From contig NZ_CANMVK010000002.1 in assembly GCF_947501405.1 (NCBI RefSeq), positions 682,001-746,000 of the forward strand: a stretch of DNA of 64,000 nucleotides, in the 5' to 3' direction. The stretch is from an uncultured Hoeflea sp. GTDB taxonomy: Bacteria > Pseudomonadota > Alphaproteobacteria > Rhizobiales > Rhizobiaceae. Positions 1-14,963 of the stretch are shown in pieces. Position numbers and translations under genes: made by a program. Within the stretch, counting starts at the first letter, position 1, and each line of letters begins with the position of its first letter. The notes under the pieces were generated by a model. That model ran no database searches. It was not told the DNA's origin and saw nothing but the letters and a program-made list of their open reading frames with translations.

Positions 1-184
1 GTGAAACGGTCTTTGCGACTGTGGCGCGACCACGGCGCGGCCAAGCCGGCGTGTAAGCTGCGCGGCCATGTCGACCGTGAAAAAGACTTTTGCGTTCTTT
101 CGCCCGCTTTGATAGTCTTTTCCCAACAACAAATCGTGACGCGCGATGCGGGCCTCCGGCTTGCCGCGCACGACAGGACAGACC

Positions 185-1792
185 GTGAAAGACCTTCGGG
201 ACGGCGACAAGCCAAACGCGGAGGTGTCACTGGCAGGTGATAAGCTGTCCGGGCGCGCTGACGAGGCTGCGACGGGCGGTGTCAAGCACAGCGGCGGCAA
301 TGCCGCGCCTTCAGGGTCCGCAACCGGTGGTGCGCCACCGCAAGCGGCCTTGGCCAGCGACTCCCCGGATCATGCCAAGCGGACCACCCCGTCCGGTCGG
401 CGACGCCGTCGTCGTCGCAAATCCGCGCGTTCAGCAGCACCTCAGCCGGCCAATGGCGAGCCGCAGACAGGAGCCGCCCCGGCTGCGCGCCCCGCCAGTG
501 CCGCCCCTGCCAAGCCCGGAGAAAAACGCGGCCGCCGCCGCCGTGGCAAGAAGGGCCGCGCTATCCAGGGCCGGCCGCTGACGCCGCAAAAAGAGCCGGG
601 CCAGACCTCCCCGCAGGCCCACATCGCATCGCCCGGTGAAGACACGGCGCCGCTGCGTCATCCTCATCCTCATGCCCGGACCCATGACCGCGCCAATGGC
701 GGTCCTGCCGCGCCTGGGGCCCAGCCGCAGCGCCGCCGTGCCCCCGACAATCTCTACGCCGCGCTTGATCTGGGAACCAACAATTGCCGTTTGCTGATCG
801 CCCAGCCCACCCGGCCCGGCCAGTTCCGGGTGGTCGACGCGTTTTCGCGCATCGTCCGGCTCGGCGAAGGCCTTGACGCAACCGGCGAACTGGCCGCGGA
901 TGCCATGGACCGCGCCGTCGAAGCCTTGAAAATCTGCGCCGGCAAGCTCGAAAACCGGCCGGTCCGGCGGCACCGGCTGATTGCCACCGAAGCCTGCCGC
1001 TCGGCTCGCAACGGCGCAGAGTTTCTCGATCGCGTGTTTCGCGAGACCGGCTTGCAGCTCGAAATTGTCACCCGCGAAACCGAGGCGCGGCTGGCAGTGG
1101 CGGGCTGCTCGTCGCTGGTCGGCCGCGACACCGACGGACTGGTGCTGTTCGACATCGGCGGCGGCTCGTCGGAAATAGCCATGATCGATTTGACCGAAAA
1201 CCGGTCCAACCGGCTGGCCAATCACATCAAGGCCTGGACCTCGCTGCCGGTGGGCGTTGTCACCCTGTCCGAGCGCCATGGCGGTTGCATGGTCACCCGC
1301 GAGATTTTCGACGGCATGGTCGAGGAAGTTGACGCCATGCTGGCAGCTTTCACCCCGCCGCCCTTGCCAGCCTTTGCCCGGACGGGCGAGGCCGGGCACG
1401 ATCGCATGCATCTGCTGGGCACATCCGGCACGGTCACCACACTGGCCGGACTGCATCTGGAATTGCCGCGCTATGACCGGCGCAAGGTCGATGGTCTGTG
1501 GATGTCCAATTCCCAGGTCGACAGCATGCTCGACATGCTGCTGTCGTGGGATTTTGATGCCCGGGCCGCCAATCCCTGCATCGGAGCCGACCGCGCCGAT
1601 CTGGTTTTGGCCGGATGCGCGATTTTGCAGTCAATCCGCAAGCGCTGGCCCTCGCAGCGCATGCGGGTCGCCGACCGGGGTCTGCGTGAGGGCCTGCTCA
1701 ATGAAATGATGGCTGCCGATGGCGCCTGGCGCGGACGCGGCCGGCAATACCGGTACCGCAACCATCGTCCCAATCCGGAGGCCAAGCCGTGA
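185..1792 (+). CDS. Ppx/GppA family phosphatase (exopolyphosphatase / pppGpp phosphohydrolase) with long basic N-terminal extension
   Basis: Cytoplasmic ASKHA-fold phosphatase that would remove phosphate from polyphosphate and/or pppGpp; the substrate cannot be told from sequence. The catalytic domain starts with the phosphate-1 motif DLGTNN near residue 195 and has FDIGGGSSE near residue 322 and [10 protein letters not shown] further on. About 190 residues before it are low in complexity and rich in Pro, Ala, Gly and Arg, with a run of eight Arg, so that part is probably disordered and may bind RNA or polyphosphate. I chose GTG at 185 because AGGA lies 6 bases upstream; an in-frame ATG at 146 has no clear ribosome site. 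The stop overlaps the rlmE start (GTGA), so the two genes are cotranscribed. Confidence 0.88.
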   Translation: MKDLRDGDKPNAEVSLAGDKLSGRADEAATGGVKHSGGNAAPSGSATGGAPPQAALASDSPDHAKRTTPSGRRRRRRRKSARSAAPQPANGEPQTGAAPAARPASAAPAKPGEKRGRRRRGKKGRAIQGRPLTPQKEPGQTSPQAHIASPGEDTAPLRHPHPHARTHDRANGGPAAPGAQPQRRRAPDNLYAALDLGTNNCRLLIAQPTRPGQFRVVDAFSRIVRLGEGLDATGELAADAMDRAVEALKICAGKLENRPVRRHRLIATEACRSARNGAEFLDRVFRETGLQLEIVTRETEARLAVAGCSSLVGRDTDGLVLFDIGGGSSEIAMIDLTENRSNRLANHIKAWTSLPVGVVTLSERHGGCMVTREIFDGMVEEVDAMLAAFTPPPLPAFARTGEAGHDRMHLLGTSGTVTTLAGLHLELPRYDRRKVDGLWMSNSQVDSMLDMLLSWDFDARAANPCIGADRADLVLAGCAILQSIRKRWPSQRMRVADRGLREGLLNEMMAADGAWRGRGRQYRYRNHRPNPEAKP

Positions 1793-2502
1793 CCCGACCG
1801 CCATCAGGTCCGACCGGCCGAAAACTCGGCCAGAAGGTCAAAAAGGGCAAGTTGAAGGCGTCGTCCCGGCGCTGGATCGAACGCCATCTCAATGATCCCT
1901 ATGTCCAGCAGGCCAAGCAGGAGGGCTATCGCTCGCGCGCGGTCTACAAGCTGCTTGAGATCGACGCCAAGCACAAGATTCTCGACAATGCCCGCCGCAT
2001 CATCGATCTGGGCGCCGCACCGGGCGGCTGGTCGCAAATCTCGGCCAAGGTCACCGATTCCACGGATGAAGATCCCAAGGTGGTGGCGATCGACTTTCTC
2101 GAGATGGACGGTCTTGCCGGGGTCACGTTCCTGCAGATGGATTTTCTCGACGACGCCGCGCCGCAGGCGCTGATGGATGCGCTCGGTGGCGCGCCGGATG
2201 TGGTGCTGTCGGACATGGCTGCCCCCACCACCGGTCACCGGCGCACCGATCATCTGCGCACGATGCATTTGTGCGAGGTGGCGGCTCATTTCGCCGTCGA
2301 AGTGCTGGCGCCGGGCGGGCATTTTCTCGCCAAGACCTTTCAGGGCGGCGCCGAGGCGGATCTGCTGACCATGCTCAAGCAGAACTTCAAATCGGTCATT
2401 CACATCAAACCGCCGTCCTCGCGGGCGGAATCGGTGGAAATGTTCGTACTCGCCAAGGGCTTCAAGGGCCGTTCACGACGGGTGAACCCCGACGATGCCT
2501 AA
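1789..2502 (+). CDS. rlmE: 23S rRNA (uridine-2'-O)-methyltransferase RlmE (FtsJ/RrmJ)
   Basis: SAM-dependent methyltransferase that methylates the 2'-O of U2552 in the A loop of 23S rRNA, a late step of 50S assembly. The 237-residue protein has a basic N-terminus, Lys54 in [11 protein letters not shown], the SAM loop [10 protein letters not shown] at 72-81, the acidic catalytic motif [12 protein letters not shown], and AKTFQGG with the second catalytic Lys; this is the K-D-K-E arrangement of the FtsJ family. Start is GTG, 8 bases after GGAG, and overlaps the ppx stop by 4 bases. The ppx-rlmE pairing is, from memory, common in rhizobia. The gene converges on the S9-like gene, with a 4-base overlap of the two ends. 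Confidence 0.95.
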   Translation: MTRPPSGPTGRKLGQKVKKGKLKASSRRWIERHLNDPYVQQAKQEGYRSRAVYKLLEIDAKHKILDNARRIIDLGAAPGGWSQISAKVTDSTDEDPKVVAIDFLEMDGLAGVTFLQMDFLDDAAPQALMDALGGAPDVVLSDMAAPTTGHRRTDHLRTMHLCEVAAHFAVEVLAPGGHFLAKTFQGGAEADLLTMLKQNFKSVIHIKPPSSRAESVEMFVLAKGFKGRSRRVNPDDA

Positions 2503-4496
2503 AAGTATTTTGCCGCCAGTTCCACAAAATCATAGCGCCCGTTGCGGCCGCCCAGATGCCGGGCCAAAAAGCTCTCGGTATGGCGCGCCAGGCGCACCTG
2601 GGTTTGCCAACGCCGGTAGTGATGCCCTTCATTGTTGAAGTAGACCGCCATATGTGGCTTTCGGGCTTCACTCAGCGCTTCCACAAGCAACTCGGTCCGT
2701 CGGTAATCGGCCACTTCGTCTGACGTGCCGTGGGTGAGAAGGACCGGGCCATCCACCATCCCCGCCAATCTGGCAGCGGAGCCGTTTTTGCGAGCCGTGG
2801 ATTTTGTTTCGGTTTGCGATGGGGCAAGAGGCCTGATCGTCCCTTCTGGCTCGCCATCCTGGCCTTGCGGCGTCGAAGTCTGTAGCGCGGCCTGGTCGCT
2901 GACCGGCGACTGGATGATCGCCGCCTGAAAAAGCCCCGGGTGATGCGCCATTGTATTCAGCGCCACCTGGCCGCCGCGCCCATGCCCCATGACTGCCAGC
3001 GCGTCCGGGTCGGCAATCCCTTCCGCCACCAGCCATCGGGCGGCCTGTGCAAGCTGGTTTCCGGGGTCGTGTTTCATCGGCGTCGGACTGGATGAGCCGA
3101 GGCGGCCATCAACTTCCGGAAGATCCCGAGAACTGATGGAAAGCACGACATAACCGCGATTGGCGAGAAACTGTGCGGTGTGGCCGGCGCTCCACGCGGA
3201 ACTCGCAAGCGGTGCGTCGCGGGTGAGCACCACAGCCGGCAACGGCCCCGGATCGGCGCCGGTTTTCGGCCTGGTGAGCAATGCGTGGATGCGGCGGCCG
3301 TCCCGGGCCGCAAATGCAACAGGCGTCTTTTGCGCCAGTGAGCGGCGATGCTGGCCGGCAAATGAGGAACTGTCGATAATCCGGGCGGAGCGGGTGTTCA
3401 GATCAACCAGCAAATGATCGGTTGCGATCCTGCCGACCGACCGGCTCACCAGGAAGATCTCGCGGCTGCGCGAGGCTGAAACGATCCGCCAGCTCATTCG
3501 CTCAATTCCTTCGGTCACCAGGTCCAGAAATGCCTCGCCACGGGGTGTCAGGGCCCTCGAAATGGGGGCCAATCCGTCGGAACGAATGATGTCGACGGGC
3601 CCGGCGCCATCGGCGGTTAGCACCAGCGCCGAAGCGACACCGGCATTCTCGAACCCGGCGACAACCCGGTCCGGCTGCGTGGCGCCGGGACCCGGCAACG
3701 CCGTTTCCACCAATACGGGCCCGTCGCCGCCGCCACCGGAAACAGCCTGGATCACATTGCCATCAAGCGCTCCGGTGACCGGCCGGAAGACCTGGTCACC
3801 CGGGTGACGCCGCAGCACCTGCCACCTGTTTTGCGGCCCGCTGCGCACCTCTGTGACGCGGACGCCGCCCGGCCCCATCCCCGAGCGGTAGCCGAGCTGT
3901 TTGCCGTCGATGCCCGGCCAAATCACAATCTTGCCGGATGCAGCTTCGCTCGGTCCGGGTGCGGAGCCTTTGACATCCATGGGCGGGCCGCTGAAATGCC
4001 TGGCGTCCGCATGGTTCGGGTTGCGTTCCGGGTGCATGGCGGTGAGCCCGTGGTCCGGACTGGCAGGGGAAGCGTCGGCGCTACCGGGAAGGGTCGGGGT
4101 AGCATCCTGCCAGTTGGCCCGATCCGGATTAGCCGGCGGCATCGCCCAGATCCGGTCGCGCACAACAATGCACAGCCGCCCCTGGATGTCGAAAAAGTGT
4201 CGGGTAACCGCCGGTTCGGAGATGACCGACGGCCGATCCATCGCCGCCACGGACGCCACCGCGAGCTCTTCGCCAAACAGCCTCGCGCGCCGCCATGAGA
4301 TCCATTCGCCGTCATCAGATATTTTGTAATCCCACTGCGCATCCCCGGATGCATAGAAGTCACGCACCGGGATCAGCGGCGGCAATCCGGCTGCTGCGAG
4401 ACCATCGTGCCGTGCGCCAGCATCCAGGCTCACCAGTCCATACAGAAGCAACGATGTGGCAATGATCGCTGCGAAAAGGGCCAGAAGTTTTTTCAA
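2499..4496 (-). CDS. S9 prolyl-oligopeptidase-like alpha/beta hydrolase lacking the nucleophile serine
   Basis: 665 residues. An N-terminal hydrophobic segment (about residues 3-27) looks like a signal anchor, so the protein is probably periplasmic or membrane-tethered. The middle resembles a beta-propeller and the last ~250 residues an alpha/beta hydrolase domain. The nucleophile elbow, GxSxG in the family, reads GHGRGG here: residue 506 is Gly (codon at 2979-2981). The Asp (HGTSDEV) and His (NEGHHYRR) positions of the triad are still recognisable. The protein may therefore be a non-catalytic relative or use another residue. Start is TTG, 8 bases after GGAG; the upstream ATG in another frame stops at once. 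It is divergent from the metallo-beta-lactamase gene. Confidence 0.75.
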   Translation of the reverse strand: MKKLLALFAAIIATSLLLYGLVSLDAGARHDGLAAAGLPPLIPVRDFYASGDAQWDYKISDDGEWISWRRARLFGEELAVASVAAMDRPSVISEPAVTRHFFDIQGRLCIVVRDRIWAMPPANPDRANWQDATPTLPGSADASPASPDHGLTAMHPERNPNHADARHFSGPPMDVKGSAPGPSEAASGKIVIWPGIDGKQLGYRSGMGPGGVRVTEVRSGPQNRWQVLRRHPGDQVFRPVTGALDGNVIQAVSGGGGDGPVLVETALPGPGATQPDRVVAGFENAGVASALVLTADGAGPVDIIRSDGLAPISRALTPRGEAFLDLVTEGIERMSWRIVSASRSREIFLVSRSVGRIATDHLLVDLNTRSARIIDSSSFAGQHRRSLAQKTPVAFAARDGRRIHALLTRPKTGADPGPLPAVVLTRDAPLASSAWSAGHTAQFLANRGYVVLSISSRDLPEVDGRLGSSSPTPMKHDPGNQLAQAARWLVAEGIADPDALAVMGHGRGGQVALNTMAHHPGLFQAAIIQSPVSDQAALQTSTPQGQDGEPEGTIRPLAPSQTETKSTARKNGSAARLAGMVDGPVLLTHGTSDEVADYRRTELLVEALSEARKPHMAVYFNNEGHHYRRWQTQVRLARHTESFLARHLGGRNGRYDFVELAAKYF

Positions 4497-4739
4497 GGAT
4501 CAGGCTCCATTTGCAGCCTAACCTATGCCGCGTGGAGAGACCAAAATTCAACCCTAGATTCGTAGGGAAGTCTTGCCTATTTGCAACTATTCCATGTGAC
4601 CGGTAGCGTATGGCCGGCCATTGTTCGCAATCTGTTGACGGACTGTCTCCGTTTAGGCGCTCCAGTCACCCACAGCCACGCTTGCCGTTGGGATCGATCA
4701 CCCCATGTTCTGCCTATGATCATCAACCGGGAGGATTCC

Positions 4740-5729
4740 ATGACACAGGCCCCATCAGCATTGTCACGCCGCAACCTGTTCAAGGCGACGGCCCTTGGCG
4801 CCGGCGTCATTGCCGCGCCGCAGATCCTGGTGCGTGCGGCTCAGGCCGAAGCGCCGATGGCGGCAGTCCTGCCGGCCGCCTTCAAGCGTTTCTCGTTGGG
4901 AGAGTTCGAGATCACGGTGCTTTCGGATGGTCACCGTGTGGTGGAAAACCCGCATGGCATTTTCGGCATGAACACCTCGCAGGACGATGTCGAGGCGTTG
5001 CTGACCGATAGCTATCTGCCGGTCGACAAGATGCAGTTCACCTTTGCGCCCACCCTGGTCAACACCGGTGCGGAGCTGATCCTGTTTGACACCGGCAATG
5101 GAGAGGGCGGCCGTCCGGGCGGCGTCGGCCAGACACTCGCCAATCTCAAGGCCTCCGGCTACACGCCCGAACAGGTCAGCATCGTGGTGCTCACCCATAT
5201 GCATGGAGACCATATCGGCGGTCTGATGGAAGGTGGCGCGCCGACGTTCCCCAATGCGCGCTACATCGCGGGCCAGGCCGAATATGATTTCTGGTCGTCG
5301 GAAGACCGCATCGGCACACCGGCTGAGAATGGCCACAAGAATATGGTCGGCAAGGTGGTGCCGCTGGCTGACAAGATGAGCTTCATCGCCGATGGCGAAT
5401 CCGTGACCGGCGGTGTGACAGCCATGGCTGCCTTTGGTCACACGCCTGGTCACATGATCTACCGCCTTGAATCCGGCGGCCGCAACCTGATCCTGACCGC
5501 CGATACCGCCAATCATTTCCTGCTCTCGCTAGCCCGCCCGGATTGGGAAGTGCGCTTCGACATGGACAAATCCGCCGCCGCGGCGACGCGCAAATCGGTG
5601 TTCGACATGATCGCCACCGATCGCCTCGCCTTCGTCGGCTATCACATGCCGTTCCCGTCGGTGGGCTTTGTCGAAAAGATGGACGGCGGTTACCGCTACA
5701 TTCCCGAGACCTATCAGCTCGATCTGTAA
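4740..5729 (+). CDS. Tat-exported metallo-beta-lactamase-fold hydrolase
   Basis: 329 residues. The N-terminus carries a twin-arginine signal (SRRNLFK followed by a hydrophobic stretch and an Ala-rich cleavage region near AQAEA), so the folded protein is probably exported to the periplasm. The zinc-binding HxHxDH motif is present as THMHGDHIGG, with further metal ligands plausible in FGHTPGH, the Asp of LTADTANH, and a late His in GYHMPF. The domain organisation resembles quorum-quenching lactonases and other glyoxalase-II-like hydrolases, but the substrate cannot be assigned. ATG at 4740 is chosen because GGGAGG lies just upstream and the Tat signal begins there; a longer frame upstream has no support. 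An intrinsic terminator follows. Confidence 0.85.
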   Translation: MTQAPSALSRRNLFKATALGAGVIAAPQILVRAAQAEAPMAAVLPAAFKRFSLGEFEITVLSDGHRVVENPHGIFGMNTSQDDVEALLTDSYLPVDKMQFTFAPTLVNTGAELILFDTGNGEGGRPGGVGQTLANLKASGYTPEQVSIVVLTHMHGDHIGGLMEGGAPTFPNARYIAGQAEYDFWSSEDRIGTPAENGHKNMVGKVVPLADKMSFIADGESVTGGVTAMAAFGHTPGHMIYRLESGGRNLILTADTANHFLLSLARPDWEVRFDMDKSAAAATRKSVFDMIATDRLAFVGYHMPFPSVGFVEKMDGGYRYIPETYQLDL

Positions 5730-7456
<1,727 letters not shown>

Positions 7457-7457
<1 letters not shown>

Positions 7458-8107
7458 TGAAGCGGCTCTGGCCCGGCTGGCTGCTTTGCGGCCTGACGGC
7501 TGCGCTGTTCATCTATATGGCAGCATTTGAAGCCCGCGAAATTCAGACCATGCTGGGTGGCATGTTGCTCCCCGACTCGGTGCCGCTGGGCTATGATGTC
7601 GAGGGCGCGCGCGACCTTTTCGCAGCATTCAAGGCCGAACTGGCGGATGCAGAAAAAGCAAACCGGCAAAGCGCGTCGGCGGCCTATGTCTCCATGCACG
7701 CAGGCTCGGACTTGCTGTTTCCGCCGATGCTCGCCGCCAGTCTGGCGTTTCTCGCAGCCGCGGCCCTGAATGCGCGACGGCATTTGGGCGGTTCGCCGCG
7801 GCTCGCGCGCATCGGTCTTGGCCTGGTGTTCGCGCTGGCCTTTGCCTATCTGGGCTGCGATTACGTGGAAAATGCCGTCGCCGATGCGCTGCTCGGCCCG
7901 CTGGCTCTCGAACACGGTTTCAACGCCGAATTCGTGCCGGTGCTGCGCGGCTTGACGGCTGGCAAATATCTCACCGTGCTGGCAGCGTTTTTGATCATCG
8001 CGGCCTTGTGGATTTGGCGCTGGCGTGACCGGCGCGGCCGGACGATCGAGACAGCAGGACAGGCTTCGCCAAACCAGCTCTCCACGGATCAATCCGGAGA
8101 AGACTAG
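7457..8107 (+). CDS. Four-helix integral membrane protein of unknown function
   Basis: 216 residues, not recognised as a named family. Hydrophobic segments at about residues 6-24, 80-100, 112-133 and 170-190 suggest four membrane helices, with a soluble, charged loop of about 50 residues between the first two. The gene is joined to guaB as TGATG, so it is very likely translated from the guaB mRNA, and a GTG three bases earlier is an alternative start. Nothing in the sequence points to transport or catalysis; a link to purine metabolism would be guesswork based only on position. Confidence 0.7.
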
Positions 8108-8391
8108 ACCGCGACGGCTCAGGGTGGATGCTATCGGCTTCGGGGTGTCAGTTGTCCAGGCGCAGCGGGCTGAATTCAGGCCGACGGAATTGCACCCTGA
8201 TCCCGCCGGGCCGTCGCTGCGGGGTCGCCGGGCGAGCATTTTTGGGGAAGCTCACGATCTTCCGCGATTTCGCCCAATTGTCCGATTGTCGTGGAGGCGC
8301 ATCGTATCAATCGGTCAAATGGCTTTCAGCGCGTCGTGAAACGCTCTAGAACGTGCCGCACGTGTTCAACGCAGGAGCCGGTGTCATAACC

Positions 8392-8786
8392 ATGTCCACA
8401 GCGATCTTCTGGCCGATGATGGCCCAAGTGCTGCTTACCTATGCTGTCTATCTTCTGGTCTCCAAACGCCGCATCGGCGCGGTCAAGGCAGGTCTCGCCA
8501 CGCCATCCGACTACAAGGTTCCCTTTGTGGAGCCGGAGCCAAGTGCGGCGGTTGCGCGCAATCTCGTCAACCAGTTTGAATTGCCGGTTCTGTTTTATGC
8601 GGCCTGTCTTGCACTCTATGTTACTGGCGGGGCGGGGACCGCGGCGGTGGCCGTGGCATGGGCCTTCGTGCTGGCGCGCGCTGCCCATTGCTACATTCAT
8701 GTCAGCAGCAATCGCGTGCGTCTGCGCCGTCAATCCTTCATCGTCAGCCTTTTGCTCAATCTGGTGCAGTGGGTGATGCTCGCCAT

Positions 8787-8799
<13 letters not shown>
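8392..8799 (+). CDS. MAPEG family membrane protein
   Basis: 135 residues with about four membrane helices and the overall pattern of the MAPEG family (membrane-associated proteins in eicosanoid and glutathione metabolism): a first helix followed by a basic loop (SKRRIG), a conserved LVNQFELPVLFYA segment, then RAAHCYIHVSSNRVRLR before the last helix. Bacterial members often behave as membrane glutathione transferases, but activity is not provable here. ATG 8392 is preceded by AGGAG at a rather long 14 bases. Its 3' end overlaps the convergent oxyR gene by 13 bases. The 284 bases before it hold nothing that I could identify. Confidence 0.82.
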
Positions 8800-12252
<3,453 letters not shown>

Positions 12253-12287
12253 GGCAACGATCGCCCCACAGGCGTTCAGGCAAACAC

Positions 12288-12316
12288 ACCGGGGTCCTCG
12301 CGGCCCCGGTTTTTTG
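12288..12316 (+). terminator. Intrinsic terminator after katG
   Basis: A 7-bp GC-rich stem (ACCGGGG with CCCCGGT), a 9-base loop and a run of five to six T lie 36 bases after the katG stop. Confidence 0.85.
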
Positions 12317-12353
12317 TTGCGGCGAATTGAATATCCGGCGCGGACGCCGATCT

Positions 12354-13316
12354 CTACCAGGCAGCCACTGACGACCGGTCGGCGCGGTTGCGGCCCTCCC
12401 GGCGTGTGGACGATCCGTTGAGTCCGGCCAGCGGGTCATCCTTGGCACCGGCCTGCGGCGTGATGTTGTCGAGGCTGGCAGCGATGTGCCCGCAGATCGC
12501 GTTGACCAGAGCAGACGGCGCGCCCGGCCGTTTCATCAGGCCGATCTGCGCCGGTTGCAGCGACGGAAAGCCATCGGCCGGCGACAGGATCCGCATGCCG
12601 GGGCGCACCGCGCATTCCGGCAACAGCGACACCGCCAAGCCTGAAAGCACCGCCGAGGCGACCACGGTGGCCGACCAGCTGGTAAACAGCACCTGGTAGT
12701 CGCGGCCGGCCGAATCGAGCGCGGTGCAGGCCAGATTGCGCCAGTTGCAGGATCTTCGGCCCACAGCCAGCGGCACCACCGTTTGCTCGTGCACATCATG
12801 GTTCATCGAGGTGACCCAGTAGAGCGGCTCGGTGCGCACCACTTCCGAGGTGCGTTCGCGGGGATTGTGGGTGACCAGCGCCACATCCAGCTCGCCGCGC
12901 GCCAGCCGCGCCGCAAGCTCGGCGGAGGGCTCGCATTCGATGTAGAGTTCCACATTCGGGTTTGTCTTGGCGAAGCGCGCAATAATTCCGGGCATATAAC
13001 GATCGGCATAATCATCGGGCGTGCCGATGCGGATCGAGCCTTCCAGTTGCTGATCGTCGAAAGCGGCGATGGTCTCGTTGTTAAGCCGGATCATCCGGCG
13101 GGCGTAGCCAAGCATCCGCTCGCCATCCTCGCTAAGCCGGTTCAGCCGGCCGTCGCGCACAAAAAGCGTCTTGCCCAATCGCTCCTCCAGCCGCCGCATC
13201 TGCATCGAAACCGCGCTCTGGGTCTTGAACACCTTGTCGGCCGCGCGGGTGAAACTGCCGGTGTCGACTATGGCGATGAAAGTATGCAGCTGATCGATAT
13301 CGAGGGGCGCGGGCAT
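12354..13316 (-). CDS. LysR-type regulator, LsrB/VtlR-like
   Basis: 320 residues. The N-terminal winged helix-turn-helix (TGSFTRAADKVFKTQSAVS, residues about 19-37) is followed by a LysR sensor domain opening with IRIGTPDDYADRYMPGI. This wording and the opening DIDQLHTFIAI recall the rhizobial LsrB / Brucella VtlR group, which controls small DUF1127 proteins and envelope or redox genes; the name is from memory and not verified. The last ~35 residues are a polar tail not typical of the family. Start ATG has AGGA about 10 bases upstream. It is divergent from the DUF1127 gene, a likely target; the 155-base gap is AT-rich and would hold both promoters and the operator. Confidence 0.85.
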   Translation of the reverse strand: MPAPLDIDQLHTFIAIVDTGSFTRAADKVFKTQSAVSMQMRRLEERLGKTLFVRDGRLNRLSEDGERMLGYARRMIRLNNETIAAFDDQQLEGSIRIGTPDDYADRYMPGIIARFAKTNPNVELYIECEPSAELAARLARGELDVALVTHNPRERTSEVVRTEPLYWVTSMNHDVHEQTVVPLAVGRRSCNWRNLACTALDSAGRDYQVLFTSWSATVVASAVLSGLAVSLLPECAVRPGMRILSPADGFPSLQPAQIGLMKRPGAPSALVNAICGHIAASLDNITPQAGAKDDPLAGLNGSSTRREGRNRADRSSVAAW

Positions 13317-13471
13317 CGGACGGTCCTATCAATGGTTTTGATGATAAAGATTAGAAACATTCGCTGGTCTGATCAATCGATTTTTGAGAGATTGTTGTTG
13401 CAAGAACCGAGCGCCGCTTCGTTTCCCCCTGGCGGCTCTCATCGCTCCCGGCTTGATCAAGGATTATCGCC

Positions 13472-13762
13472 ATGAACGCACGCAGCATCACTGCCGCCCT
13501 GACGCCTGCCCGCACTACGGCCGCTGGTCAGACGTTCGTCAACATCCTGTCCGCGGCCGCCCTGAAAGCCCGCAAGCTAATGCGCGCCGTTCTCAATCGC
13601 CGCGCGGCGCACCAGCTCAGAGAGTTTTCAGACCGCGAACTGGCGGATATCGGTCTCACCCGCGATGACATCGGCGTGGGTCTTTCAATGCCGCTGAGCA
13701 CCGATCCGACACTCGAATACGCTCGGCGCGCGCGCCTAAACACGCGGTTCCCGAACGCCTGA
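13472..13762 (+). CDS. DUF1127 small protein
   Basis: 96 residues with a C-terminal DUF1127 motif (RRAAHQLREFSDRELADIGLTRDDI split over residues about 45-70), an Arg-rich short helix pair found across alphaproteobacteria. Some family members in Agrobacterium and Rhodobacter have been linked to phosphate and carbon metabolism or RNA turnover, but no biochemical role is set for this one. ATG 13472 has AGGA upstream at good distance. It stands alone, opposite the LsrB/VtlR-like regulator and followed by a strong terminator, so it is probably a monocistronic target of that regulator. Confidence 0.85.
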   Translation: MNARSITAALTPARTTAAGQTFVNILSAAALKARKLMRAVLNRRAAHQLREFSDRELADIGLTRDDIGVGLSMPLSTDPTLEYARRARLNTRFPNA

Positions 13763-13809
13763 TCTACCACCTGGTCCCCTGCGGGATACTGCCCTGTGTC
13801 CCGCCTTTA

Positions 13810-13854
13810 CCCGGCCGCACCAAGCGTCACCACGCTCCCGCGGCCGGGCTTTTG
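13810..13854 (+). terminator. Intrinsic terminator after the DUF1127 gene
   Basis: A 9-bp stem (CCCGGCCGC with GCGGCCGGG) encloses a second small stem (AGCGT/ACGCT) and is followed by CTTTTG. Confidence 0.75.
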
Positions 13855-13880
13855 AACATGCCAGCGCGGTCTGCGGCGCT

Positions 13881-14738
13881 CTATTGCCGCTTCATTCCCT
13901 GCAGATACTGATCGAAGATCGATTCCATGTTCTTCTGATAGCCGCTTTGGACTTCGCGGCCGGACTCGAACATCTGACCAAACAGATCGTCATACGGATT
14001 GCGTTTCCGCCCCGAGGGCATGCGATCAGGTTCGGGTTCCGGTTCAGCCTGCGTGCCGCCCATGGCGCCCCCAAGCATGTCCTGGAAGATTTGCCCCAGC
14101 GGGTTGTCGCCATAGGGACTTGCATCCTGTCTGGCCTGCGGCTCCGGCTGGCGCTGTTGAGAGCCGCCAAACATGCCTTCGAGGATTTGTCCCAGCGGAT
14201 TGTCCATGGGCGAGGCCTGCGGTGAGCGCTGTGCCTTGCCGCCGCCCATGCCCTGGCGCATCATTTCCGAAATCAGGTCGCCGATCGGATTGGCGCTCGC
14301 CGAACTCGCCTGCATCTGTCCGGTGGATTGCTTGAACAGCCCGCCCATCATCATGCTGGCGATCACCGGCAGCATCTGCTTGAGGATCTCCTGGCCAATG
14401 CCGGTCGCCGCCTCGGCCTGTTTTGCCACCTGACGGCTGACCTCCTTGGAGCCGAACAGATGCCCCAGAATGCCGTTGCCTTCCTCCACGCCCTGCGCGG
14501 CGAAGGCATTTTGCATGTTTTCGAAATATTGCGCGTGCCCGCCGCCGGCCAGCGCCGATAGAAAGTCCGACATGTCGGCGGGCGAAGAGACGTTGCGCCT
14601 CAAGCCGGTGGAAAAGGCCGGCATCAGCGCCGCCATCGCCTGTTCAACCTGGGTTTCGCTCAGCCCGAATTGCTGCGCCATTGTGCGCATCGCACTGCCG
14701 TTCTGGGCGTTCATCATCATGTCGTAAAGCGGCATCAT
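13881..14738 (-). CDS. DUF937 family protein, Met/Gln-rich
   Basis: 285 residues. The N-terminal ~130 residues look like a DUF937 (YidB-like) helical domain: a repeated pattern with LSETQVEQAMAALMPAF, then ILGHLFGSKEVSRQVAKQA and the ILKQMLPVIASMMMGGLF segment. The remainder is Gln, Met and Gly-rich with three copies of a short NPLG(Q/E)ILE(G/D)MFGG-like unit, so it may be flexible or oligomerising. Function is unknown. I start at ATG 14738 because GGAGGAG lies 11 bases upstream; an in-frame upstream extension has no such support. It reads away from the gap that holds repeat copy C. Confidence 0.75.
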   Translation of the reverse strand: MMPLYDMMMNAQNGSAMRTMAQQFGLSETQVEQAMAALMPAFSTGLRRNVSSPADMSDFLSALAGGGHAQYFENMQNAFAAQGVEEGNGILGHLFGSKEVSRQVAKQAEAATGIGQEILKQMLPVIASMMMGGLFKQSTGQMQASSASANPIGDLISEMMRQGMGGGKAQRSPQASPMDNPLGQILEGMFGGSQQRQPEPQARQDASPYGDNPLGQIFQDMLGGAMGGTQAEPEPEPDRMPSGRKRNPYDDLFGQMFESGREVQSGYQKNMESIFDQYLQGMKRQ

Positions 14739-14847
14739 CGGTCTTGGGTCTCCTCCATCGCCCGGGGGCTTTGGCAAAGACTATACCGGTGGGCCCCATG
14801 TGCCTAGGGTCCTGTCAGCTCGGGATCCTAAGGACCGCTTCCGGCCC

Positions 14848-14963
14848 TAGAGCAATTCCTGCAAACGTTGAATCATATCTGCGTCACAAAACGCGTTTGA
14901 GAACAGCTATTTGCTGTTTGAAAGGCAGCGATTTGTGACCCGACAAATGCAGGAAATGCTCTA
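14848..14963. repeat. Palindromic intergenic repeat, divergent copy C (116 bp)
   Basis: The ends are inverted repeats: TAGAGCAATTCCTGCA at the left matches the complement of the right end TGCAGGAAATGCTCTA at 15 of 16 positions. A nested inverted pair (GTCACAAA / TTTGTGAC) lies inside. The ends resemble those of copies A and B (TAGcGCAATTCC... / ...GGAAATGCgCTA), but the interior differs. It is bounded by TA on both sides. The right-hand CTA is the gshA stop codon read on the minus strand. Confidence 0.75.

Noticed and set aside
431-1456. Long open frame on the minus strand inside ppx
   Set aside because: High-GC antisense frame with no domain pattern; similar antisense frames lie in nearly every gene here (for example 24919-26196 and 47513-48943).
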